Shown one piece after another: positions 46,362-53,966 of a stretch of 60,651 bases of DNA. The DNA comes from an uncultured Porphyromonadaceae bacterium (lineage in GTDB: Bacteria; Bacteroidota; Bacteroidia; Bacteroidales; Muribaculaceae). Position 1 is the stretch's first letter. Each line of letters opens with the position of its first letter. The notes under the pieces are model-generated. The model ran no database searches and was not told the DNA's origin. It worked only from the letters and a program-made list of their open reading frames with translations. The translations under genes were made by a program, and so were the position numbers. The stretch is taken from positions 1 through 60,651 of the forward strand of contig CAMNRO010000013.1 of NCBI GenBank assembly GCA_946553045.1, read 5' to 3'.

Positions 46362-46784
46362 TCAGTCGTTGGCGGGAGGAACGACCACACCGGATATACG
46401 CAGCGTCACTTGCTCGCTCTTGCCGTTGGCCGCGCGGAGGCGCAGTTTTATGTCTTTGTTGATTTCGCCTTTCTGGCCGGCTGTATTGAAGGTTACTTTC
46501 ACCTTTCCGGTTTTGCCGGGAACGACAGGCTTGCGGGTATATTCAGGCCGTGTGCAGCCGCAACTGGCTATGGCCGATATGATAGCCACAGCGCCGTCGC
46601 CGGTATTGTCGAAGGTAAACTCGTGTACTACATATTTGCCTTCTCCGCCGTTGACAGTGCCGAAGTCGTAGGATAATTCGGGAAATTCGAGTCCTACCTT
46701 CTGGCCCGGTTTCTTGGCGTTTGCCGGAAGCGCAGCCATGAGCACGGTTGCCACTATCAGAATAAATATCTTTTTAATCATCAT
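46362..46784 (-). CDS. DUF1573 domain exported protein
   Basis: This 140-residue protein has a signal peptide (MMIKKIFILIVATVLMAALPANA) and a single Ig-like DUF1573 domain with the signature ISAIASCGCTRPEYTRKPVVPGKTG. DUF1573 proteins are abundant in Bacteroidetes and have no established activity; the paired cysteines could bind metal or form a disulfide. The start at 46784 is preferred over 46877, which would run into the meaB coding region. It lies 10 nt after meaB and is probably in its operon. Confidence 0.85.
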   Translation of the reverse strand: MMIKKIFILIVATVLMAALPANAKKPGQKVGLEFPELSYDFGTVNGGEGKYVVHEFTFDNTGDGAVAIISAIASCGCTRPEYTRKPVVPGKTGKVKVTFNTAGQKGEINKDIKLRLRAANGKSEQVTLRISGVVVPPAND

Positions 46785-46794
46785 TTTTACATTA

Positions 46795-47883
46795 TCAGAC
46801 TTTGAAATAATGGTCGAGGACAGCCGCTGCGGCCGCGAAGCTCGATTTGCGGTTGGCAAGCACGTCGGCCTCGGCACCTTTAAGAAGGCTCTCGATGGTC
46901 GGATTGTCGTAGAAATGCTTGCGAAGCTGCTCGTCGATGGTTTCGTACATCCACCAGCGGGCCTGTTCCTGACGTTTGATTTCGAAATAACCGTTTTCTT
47001 TCACGAATGCGAAATAGCGGTCTATCATATCCCATACTTCAGGGATGCCGAGTTCGTAGTAGCCGGAGTAGGTGAGTACCTCGGGGCGCCAGCCGCTTGC
47101 CGTGGGCGGGAAGAGGTGCAGGGCAGAGCGGTACTGTGCCTGGGCGAGCTGGGCGGGGCCTACGTTGTCGCCGTCGGCCTTGTTGATGACTATGCCGTCG
47201 GCCATTTCCATGATACCGCGCTTGATACCCTGGAGCTCGTCGCCGGCACCGGCAATCTGTATGAGCAGGAAGAAATCGACCATGGAATGGACGGCAGTCT
47301 CGCTCTGGCCGACGCCTACTGTCTCTACGAATATATTATTGTATCCTGCGGCCTCGCAGAGCACGATGGTTTCGCGTGTCTTGCGCGCTACGCCGCCAAG
47401 AGAGCCTGCCGACGGGCTGGGGCGTATGAATGCTCCAGGGTGAACCGAAAGCTTCTCCATGCGCGTTTTGTCGCCCAGGATAGAGCCTTTGGTGCGCTCG
47501 CTCGAGGGGTCGATGGCAAGAACGGCAAGTTTGCCGCCGTCTTTGAGCACGTGCAGGCCGAAGACGTCTATACTGGTGCTCTTGCCGGCTCCCGGCACAC
47601 CTGTGATGCCTATGCGGCGCGAGTGTCCGGAGTGGGGCAGGCATTTTTCTATCACTTCCTGGGCCACGGCGTAGTGGTCGGGTGCGAGGCTTTCGACAAG
47701 CGTCACGGCCCGGCTCAGTGCGGTGATGTCGCCCTTGAGGATACCTTCTACAAGCTCTGATGCCGTCGGCAGGGGTTTGCGCCGGGGACGTTTCTTGAGA
47801 TAGGGATTGACTATAGGGGGCTGTTCGACACCGCCGTTGACGGTGAGGCCTATATATTGAGAGTCGTTTTCGGGATGTTCCAT
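46795..47883 (-). CDS. meaB: Methylmalonyl-CoA mutase-associated GTPase MeaB
   Basis: MeaB is a G3E-type chaperone that loads and protects adenosylcobalamin in methylmalonyl-CoA mutase. The 362-residue protein has the Walker A loop GITGVPGAGKST, the AIDPSSERTKGSILGDKTRM segment with the base-specific region, FVETVGVGQSE and the guanine motif NKADGDN. Mutase genes are not in the window. Presence implies the succinate-propionate pathway common in Bacteroidetes. The gene is divergent from the LRR gene at 48147. Confidence 0.94.
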   Translation of the reverse strand: MEHPENDSQYIGLTVNGGVEQPPIVNPYLKKRPRRKPLPTASELVEGILKGDITALSRAVTLVESLAPDHYAVAQEVIEKCLPHSGHSRRIGITGVPGAGKSTSIDVFGLHVLKDGGKLAVLAIDPSSERTKGSILGDKTRMEKLSVHPGAFIRPSPSAGSLGGVARKTRETIVLCEAAGYNNIFVETVGVGQSETAVHSMVDFFLLIQIAGAGDELQGIKRGIMEMADGIVINKADGDNVGPAQLAQAQYRSALHLFPPTASGWRPEVLTYSGYYELGIPEVWDMIDRYFAFVKENGYFEIKRQEQARWWMYETIDEQLRKHFYDNPTIESLLKGAEADVLANRKSSFAAAAAVLDHYFKV

Positions 47884-48146
47884 ATCTATATACCTTTAAC
47901 AGCCAAAATTACAAATTACCCGCGGGTCTGCCAAATTTTTTTGGTTTATTCACTATGAAGTGTTTGTGTGGAATATATTTTGGCATATTGTTAGCAAAAT
48001 GTTGTTTTGTGGTTGTGTATAACGCGCAATTGTATATCAAAATGCTATAATTAATATTTATTAACTATTTAATATCGTTGTCAAAGTCGTTTTTATATAA
48101 TTTTGAGGGCGATTAACATTCATCATTCCACTATTCCTATCTGTTT
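47884..48146. promoter_or_regulatory. AT-rich divergent region upstream of meaB and the LRR gene
   Basis: This 263-bp gap is strongly AT-rich. A plus-strand -7 element (TAATTTTG, 48098-48105) lies 41 nt upstream of the LRR start; the nearest TTG gives only a 17-bp spacer. A short palindrome (CCAAATTTTTTTGG) lies near 47931. Nothing else is evident. Confidence 0.4.
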
Positions 48147-50417
48147 ATGAAGAAAACTTTACTTTCCATTCTTGCTGTTCTTGCAGGTGCGTCGTGCTAT
48201 GCGGCTGTAGGCGATACTGTTGAGATAGACGGTGTAACCTATACCGCTGTTTCGGGTTCTGAAGCCGAAGTGAGCAAATCCAATGTAGAAGGCGCGGTGG
48301 TAATTCCCGGAACTGTAGAAATCGACGGCGACAAACTCACCGTTACCTCCATTGGCGAGGGCGCTTTCTACTGGAGCAAGATTACTTCTGTGGAACTGCC
48401 CAATTCTATCACCGAAATCAAGAGGCAGGGTTTCTATAATTGTTCATTGGCCGATGTGACATGGGGTACAGGTCTGAAAACAATCGGAGATTATAGTTTC
48501 GGATATACCAAGCTTACTTCGATAAGCCTTCCCGAAGGGCTCGAATATATAGGTGACAGCGCATTTTTCGGCTGTAACACTCTTGTTTCTGTCAAATTTC
48601 CGTCTACCATCAAGGAATTAGGCACGAGCTGTTTCTATAAGGTGCCTCTCACAAAGGTGGAATTGCCCGCTTCTCTCGAGGTCCTCGGCGACAAGGCATT
48701 CCTGAAATGCGAAAATCTTGCCGAAGTCAGCATTGCCGATGGTCTCAAGGCGATTGGCGCCGGTACATTCTATGGCACCGCCCTTACGTCTGTCGATATT
48801 CCCGCCAGTGTCACCTCAATCGGCGAAGAGGCTTTCTATGACGCTCCTCTGAGCCAGTTTACAATCGGTGCCAATGTCGAATCAATCGGTTCGGCCGCAT
48901 TCTCGGGTACAAATCTTACTACTTTCGGTATCGATCCGGCCAACAAGAGCTTTATCGTTGTCGACGATGTGCTCTACAATGCCGACAAGACCCTTCTTGT
49001 TGCATTCCCCTCTAAGAACACCAAAACAGAGCTTACCCTCCCTGCCGAATGTCTCGGTATCTGTGGCGCCGCTTTCGACCGCACAGGCATTCAGAAAGTG
49101 ACTGTGGGCAATAAATTCCGCGCGGTAGACGCTTTCGCTTTCTGCCAGTCCAAGCTTTCTGAAATCAATATGCCCGAAAGTCTGGTGTATATCGGCGAGC
49201 AGGCATTTGCCGGCACAAACCTTACCAAGGTTGTGCTTCCCAAGTCTCTTCCTCTGCTCCAGGAAGCGGTATTTGCCGATTGCAAGGCCCTTTCGTCGGT
49301 TACGATTCCGGCAAGTGTGGAATATGTGGCTCTCCGCGTATTTTACGGCTGCGCATCGCTTGTCACAATCAACTGCGAAGGCATGACTCCTCCCGAACTC
49401 GAAGACTGGTATGAGGCTTGGGAAAGCCCCTTCTATCAGATTCCTTCTACTGCCGTGTGCAACATTCCTGTGGGTGCTTCGGCAGCTTACAAGGCAAGTG
49501 CCTGGAAAAGCGTGTTCTCGACATTCTCCGAAACTCTTGCCGGACATGCCGCTCCTACGGCAATAGACCCTGCTGAAAACAGCCGTATTTCCTCTTTCGA
49601 AGGTCTTAAAATGACTTTTGCCTCTGATATGACTATCGTCAAATCGAATCCTGCCGTAAAGGTTATCGAGGGCAGTCTCGTGGCCGGTGTGCCCATCGGC
49701 AATACTGTGTCGGTAGACGAATGGCGTCTGACCGCAAACTCCGGTACAGAGCTTCGTCTGTGGCCTTCCGACTACGACGGCTTCACATCGCCTTTCAACA
49801 TGGAAATGGGCAAGGAATATTTCGTTGTTATTCCCGAGGGTATCTGCAAGGACGCTTCCGGTGCTTTGAACGAAGCGATGACTCTTCGCTATCAGGGCTC
49901 CTATGAGGCTCCGAAGGTGGAAATAACTTCTATCTCGCCTGCCGACGGCGATATTATCGACCATATCGGCACTCTCACATTCACATTCACGGAAAAGGTG
50001 AATCTGCAGTCGTCGAAGCTTGCCGACATCAAGGTGATGAAGGGTAGTGTGGACGGCACGAGAATACCTGTAGGCGCATGGTGGGCTGTCGGAGGCACAA
50101 CTTCTGGTACAAGCATATCTATTTTCGCCGGTGACGAATACGACGGCTATGCCGAGAATATTTCGCTCGAAGACGGTGTGGATTACTATGTGGTTATTCC
50201 GGCTGCACTCTTCCGTCTGTCTTCGTCTTACAACGCTGCAAACGACGAAATCGTGCTTCACTACAACAACGGCAAGAGCGGTATCGGCAGTGTTGAGGTC
50301 GACGACGAAGCTCCCGTCGAATACTACAATCTCCAGGGTGTGCGTGTGGAAAATCCCTCGGCCGGTCTCTATATCCGCCGTCAGGGCAACAGAGCGACCA
50401 AGGTGCTTATTAAATAA
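48147..50417 (+). CDS. BspA-type leucine-rich-repeat surface protein, large
   Basis: This 756-residue protein has a signal peptide (MKKTLLSILAVLAGASCYA) and about sixteen LRR_5 repeats (roughly residues 50-430; IGEGAFYWSKITSVELPNSI and similar). Two Ig-like domains follow (about 470-580 and 590-710; ITSISPADGDIIDHIGTLTF). The C-terminal tail YYNLQGVRVENPSAGLYIRR is typical of surface proteins in this group. BspA-type proteins bind host matrix or other bacteria. Signal-peptide Cys17 is not in a clear lipobox. It has its own terminator. Confidence 0.9.
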   Translation: MKKTLLSILAVLAGASCYAAVGDTVEIDGVTYTAVSGSEAEVSKSNVEGAVVIPGTVEIDGDKLTVTSIGEGAFYWSKITSVELPNSITEIKRQGFYNCSLADVTWGTGLKTIGDYSFGYTKLTSISLPEGLEYIGDSAFFGCNTLVSVKFPSTIKELGTSCFYKVPLTKVELPASLEVLGDKAFLKCENLAEVSIADGLKAIGAGTFYGTALTSVDIPASVTSIGEEAFYDAPLSQFTIGANVESIGSAAFSGTNLTTFGIDPANKSFIVVDDVLYNADKTLLVAFPSKNTKTELTLPAECLGICGAAFDRTGIQKVTVGNKFRAVDAFAFCQSKLSEINMPESLVYIGEQAFAGTNLTKVVLPKSLPLLQEAVFADCKALSSVTIPASVEYVALRVFYGCASLVTINCEGMTPPELEDWYEAWESPFYQIPSTAVCNIPVGASAAYKASAWKSVFSTFSETLAGHAAPTAIDPAENSRISSFEGLKMTFASDMTIVKSNPAVKVIEGSLVAGVPIGNTVSVDEWRLTANSGTELRLWPSDYDGFTSPFNMEMGKEYFVVIPEGICKDASGALNEAMTLRYQGSYEAPKVEITSISPADGDIIDHIGTLTFTFTEKVNLQSSKLADIKVMKGSVDGTRIPVGAWWAVGGTTSGTSISIFAGDEYDGYAENISLEDGVDYYVVIPAALFRLSSSYNAANDEIVLHYNNGKSGIGSVEVDDEAPVEYYNLQGVRVENPSAGLYIRRQGNRATKVLIK

Positions 50418-50436
50418 ACTATCTCATATCCAATGC

Positions 50437-50465
50437 AAAAGCCCGGTTTGTGCCGGGCTTTTTTA
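50437..50465 (+). terminator. Rho-independent terminator of the large LRR gene
   Basis: AAAGCCCGG / CCGGGCTTT with a 6-nt loop and a run of T residues, 20 nt after the stop codon. Confidence 0.93.
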
Positions 50466-50519
50466 TGCTTTGTTTCGTAATAGTAGGCGGGGAGGGGAGT
50501 GTGGCTTGAAAATCGTTTT

Positions 50520-50651
50520 GGAGGCTAAGCGAAATAAAATGAAAGTGCGCTACTTCACAGTAACGCACCTCCCTCATAACCAAAATTCAAGTATATATTG
50601 TGAGTCTAACAAAACGTAATCAAATCCAAAGGGGATAATCCCTTTTAAATC
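50520..50651 (-). ncRNA. Candidate small RNA with minus-strand promoter and terminator
   Basis: A minus-strand -7 element (TACCTTTG, read as CAAAGGTA at 50657-50664) precedes about 120 nt of non-coding sequence. The predicted RNA starts with a stem (AAAGGGAT / ATCCCCTTT region, 50626-50646) and ends in a 10-bp hairpin (GTGCGTTACT / AGTAGCGCAC, 50544-50567) followed by TTTCATTTTATTTC. It lies between the terminator of the LRR gene and that of the DUF5689 operon. No -33 TTG is visible at the usual spacing. Not matched to a known family. Confidence 0.5.
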
Positions 50652-50813
50652 CGTTGCAAAGGTAATAACAAATTTTGTATTTAAGTCTAAAATTCTGAAA
50701 ATAAATATTAATAAGATTTAAATATTAGAACTTTCAACACGAAATACAGCATTTTCATAGCAAAACAGCGGGACTTTTTGCCATATATGCCCATGATGTG
50801 TCTGCCTGTACAG

Positions 50814-50849
50814 AAAAAAAGAGGACACGCCGTAGTTCGGCGCATCCTC
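50814..50849 (-). terminator. Terminator of the receptor/DUF5689 operon
   Basis: On the minus strand a 12-bp hairpin with two non-Watson-Crick positions (GAGGATGCGCCG / CGGCGTGTCCTC) is followed by seven T residues, 20 nt after the stop codon of the last gene. Confidence 0.88.
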
Positions 50850-50869
50850 TTCGTCGAGACAGTTGTGTA

Positions 50870-53800
50870 TTAGTTCGCGGGATATATTTCTATGCTGGAT
50901 ACATGCACCTGGCCGCGCTTTGCTGCGCCGTCGGAGCCGAGAGTGGCGTCGTGGCCAACGGTGAAGGTGACGCTTGTGGCGTTGCCGCTCCAGGTGATGG
51001 CTGTGTCATCGGCTTTCTGCTCGGCTACCGCGCCGGTATTGGGCGTGAAAGTAGTGTAGCGCTTGGCGCCGGTCGATGTATTGAGTGTGAACACAATCTT
51101 TGCCATGGCTGCTCCGGAGATAGTGAATGTGTTGTCGGCGTAGAGGCGGATTGTTGTCACGTCGTTGAACACATTGGCCGCAGGAGCTGTGGTTCCGCTT
51201 TCCTTGCTTGCCGTGAAGGTGTAGCCGTCGACAGTCACGGCCGCGCTTACGCAGCCTGCGATGTCATTGCCGGTCACGCTCACTCCGTCGCCGGTCACAG
51301 GAGGGGTAGGAGGTGTGGGCTCGTCACCGCCGCCTTCGCCGGGGTTGATGCTTATGAGCTTGTTGCCCTGGTTCATCTGCGGGGTGTTGCCTTTGTAGTT
51401 CACGAGCTTGCCGCATACCACCACTTCGTCGCCTACCTTGAGCTGGTCTTCAGATGTGAATTTGTCGCCGTTGAGGTAGTATCCGCGGAAGATGTCGAAC
51501 GATACGGTGGTTCCTTCGCTGGTGATGGTGTATGTGGCGTTGCCGAACTGTGTGCTCAGTTCCTTGATTGAGGTAACTTTGCCTTTCACATATACATCGT
51601 TGGCTGTGGGGGTGTCGGCAGCGAGACCCTTGGCTACTTCGAGAGCCTTTTCAGAGTTGTAGGGGCTTGCTGCTGTGCCTTCGCCGTCACCGCCGCCGAC
51701 AGGAGGTGTCGGGGTTTCGCCGCCCTGGTCGGGAGTACCGTTGCCGATGACCTTGAGGTTCTTGATTTCCCAGGTGTCGGCGCCGTCGGCGCTCGAGCCA
51801 TATTTGAATGCAAGCTGAATCTTCTTGCCGGCATAGGCCGAGAGGTCTACATTGCCTGAATTGGCAAAAGTCCATGCGCCTGCTTCGGGCCAGGTGGGGA
51901 TAGTGAGCTTGGTCCACGCTGTGGCGCCCTCAAGGCGTGCGTAGAGGCCGCAGAGAGTGCGCAGGGTAGTCTGGAACTTGGCAGCGTGCTGGAAGCTTGC
52001 CACGGGGCTTGTAGTGGCCGTAAGGTCGATTACGGGCGAGATGGCATAAGCCTCGGTAGCTATGGCCGAGCCGTTGGCGAAGCCGCTGCCGTTGAGGTAG
52101 CCTGCATTGTTATAAGTCTTCCATGCCCATACGTTTTCGAGACCGCCGCTGTTGATGTTGTCGATTGTCCAGCCGGCAGCGAGTTCGGTGTCGGCTTCAA
52201 GGAGCGATTCGAATACGGTCGAGGTAGCGGGCGGGGTAGGGGTGTCGCCGCCTTCGCCGAGCACATATTCAGAGGTATTCTTGATGCCGGGGCCTCCGCA
52301 GTATTTATAGATGTCGCCGAGCACTGCGAGTTCTTTGCCGAGGTTTCCGGCGTTGGTCTGCAGATTGAGGGCGTCGCGGATGCTGCCCTTGGGCAGCTGA
52401 ATGCCAATGCACTTTGTTACGTCGGTGCAGTCGGCGGTCGGGCCGAGCACGATGTTGGTCTGAACGGCTGCGTCGGCGGTGAATACGGCGTTGGAGAGCA
52501 CCGTAGAGCCGCTCACTTCGGGTATGAAGCCTACTATATAGCCCTTGGTCCACACGCCGGTTTCGGTGGCTGCTGTGGTGCTCGAGGGATTCATCTTTAT
52601 AACCTGGCCTACGTTGTAGGGCGATTCCTTGGCGCCGGTGCCGTCGGCAATTTCGCCGCCGCCAACCTCAACGCCTTCGATTTCGAAGGTGCTCGAGCTG
52701 CCGTTGTTGTCGGTGATACCGTAGGTGCCGAGATATTTGGCGAGAGTGCCCTGCACGAGTATTTCCTTGCCGAGGTTGCCGGGATTGTCGCGGAGGTTGC
52801 CGTATTTCTCGAATGCCGATTCGGAGGTGAGGTAAACCACCAGAGCGTGTTCGAGTTCTTTGGTCTCGGGGGTCTGGCCGATTACGAGTGTGTTTCCGAG
52901 CACGGTGGGAGCTTCCCATTCGATGTCGTCGGCCGAAGTCACTTCTTCAACGCCGGGAGCTACTGCGCCCACGATATAGCCTTTTACCCAGCCCTGGGCG
53001 GTGAGGCCGTTGATTTCAGACTGCACGGCCTGGTCTACGGAGTAGGGATTGTCCTTGGCGCCCGGACGTTCGGGAGCTTTGGTCCAGGCGTTGCCGTCGA
53101 TGAGGATAAACTGCCAGGCGTTGTTGAAGAAGCTGAGGATACCGGTGAGGTCGATGTTGCCTTCGGGCAGGGTAGTGTTCCAGAATGTGGAGTAGCCCGA
53201 TGTGCGCACGTTCATTGTGGTGCCGTTGATGTCGGTTATCACGCGGTTCTCGCCCGAGGAGTGGTAGCTCGAGAAGAGGGCCTGGCCGCCTTCCTGGAAC
53301 GATACGTTCTGCAGGCACACGAGCTGGCTCTGATACTGGCGCTGAGCCTCGGGAGTGGTGCCAATCATGCCGATGGAGGGCACCTGGATAGTGTCGATTT
53401 CAGCGGGTTCGGGCACACCGTTGAGTTCGGCGTGGCTGCTGAAATATTCGGGAGCCATGAAGCTGATCTGCCAGCAGTTGCCGCGGTCATACCAGTCGGG
53501 CATACCCATCTGCATCAGACCGCTGTACTTGCCTATGTACATGCCGGTGACGTCCATGACGATTTCCTGGCCTACGCGGTAGTTCAGATAGAGATTATAG
53601 GAGTTGATAGAGAAGGCAAGAGCGCCGGTCTCGTCCTGAATCACGAGGTTCTTGAACACGTTCGAGGCCTCGTCGGACGATACCACGCGACCATGAATCA
53701 CGGTGCGTTCCTCGGGTTTCTCGGGGTCGCCGATAGTCATGGCATAATTGTCTGTCTCCTGCCAGTAGCGTGCCTTAAGCTCGGCTATGGTAGTATTGGG

Positions 53801-53920
53801 AGTGCTTTTGGCAACGGGCACTTCCATTGCGGGAGCGTCGATGTCGTCCTGACAGGCCGAGAAGCCCACGGTCAGGGCTGCAAGAGCAGCGAATCCCGCT
53901 ATATATTGTCTTAGTTTCAT
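50870..53920 (-). CDS. Surface lipoprotein with DUF5689, DUF6359-like, choice-of-anchor J and OB-fold-like domains
   Basis: This 1016-residue protein has a lipoprotein signal ending VGFSAC followed by QDDID, whose acidic residues fit a Bacteroidetes surface-export signal. In order come a DUF5689 domain (about 40-275), two DUF6359-like modules (283-418 and 427-554), a choice-of-anchor J jelly roll (568-728, ending YGSSADGADTWEIKNL), an OB-fold-like module (773-860, YVKGKVTSIKELSTQFGNAT) and a distinct C-terminal domain (877-1016). Domain names are from pattern memory. It is the last gene of the receptor operon and shares modules with its neighbour in a different order. It probably works with the receptor at the cell surface; ligand unknown. 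Confidence 0.82.
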   Translation of the reverse strand: MKLRQYIAGFAALAALTVGFSACQDDIDAPAMEVPVAKSTPNTTIAELKARYWQETDNYAMTIGDPEKPEERTVIHGRVVSSDEASNVFKNLVIQDETGALAFSINSYNLYLNYRVGQEIVMDVTGMYIGKYSGLMQMGMPDWYDRGNCWQISFMAPEYFSSHAELNGVPEPAEIDTIQVPSIGMIGTTPEAQRQYQSQLVCLQNVSFQEGGQALFSSYHSSGENRVITDINGTTMNVRTSGYSTFWNTTLPEGNIDLTGILSFFNNAWQFILIDGNAWTKAPERPGAKDNPYSVDQAVQSEINGLTAQGWVKGYIVGAVAPGVEEVTSADDIEWEAPTVLGNTLVIGQTPETKELEHALVVYLTSESAFEKYGNLRDNPGNLGKEILVQGTLAKYLGTYGITDNNGSSSTFEIEGVEVGGGEIADGTGAKESPYNVGQVIKMNPSSTTAATETGVWTKGYIVGFIPEVSGSTVLSNAVFTADAAVQTNIVLGPTADCTDVTKCIGIQLPKGSIRDALNLQTNAGNLGKELAVLGDIYKYCGGPGIKNTSEYVLGEGGDTPTPPATSTVFESLLEADTELAAGWTIDNINSGGLENVWAWKTYNNAGYLNGSGFANGSAIATEAYAISPVIDLTATTSPVASFQHAAKFQTTLRTLCGLYARLEGATAWTKLTIPTWPEAGAWTFANSGNVDLSAYAGKKIQLAFKYGSSADGADTWEIKNLKVIGNGTPDQGGETPTPPVGGGDGEGTAASPYNSEKALEVAKGLAADTPTANDVYVKGKVTSIKELSTQFGNATYTITSEGTTVSFDIFRGYYLNGDKFTSEDQLKVGDEVVVCGKLVNYKGNTPQMNQGNKLISINPGEGGGDEPTPPTPPVTGDGVSVTGNDIAGCVSAAVTVDGYTFTASKESGTTAPAANVFNDVTTIRLYADNTFTISGAAMAKIVFTLNTSTGAKRYTTFTPNTGAVAEQKADDTAITWSGNATSVTFTVGHDATLGSDGAAKRGQVHVSSIEIYPAN

Positions 53921-53966
53921 ATTACTTGAGCCTTTTTACTTTTAACTTATTACTTGACACTTAAGC
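53921..53966. repeat. Short heptad-repeat spacer between the two DUF5689 genes
   Basis: TTTTAACTTATTACTTGACA and flanks are ACTTATT-type 7-nt units like those at 30573 and 42815. Confidence 0.6.

Noticed and set aside
50520-50651. Riboswitch for the downstream gene
   Set aside because: The terminator and strand place it as a separate transcript with no downstream coding region on the minus strand before the next unit.
51986-53914. 642-residue plus-strand ORF opposite the DUF5689 gene
   Set aside because: Antisense shadow; the minus-strand protein has a lipoprotein signal and recognisable domains.
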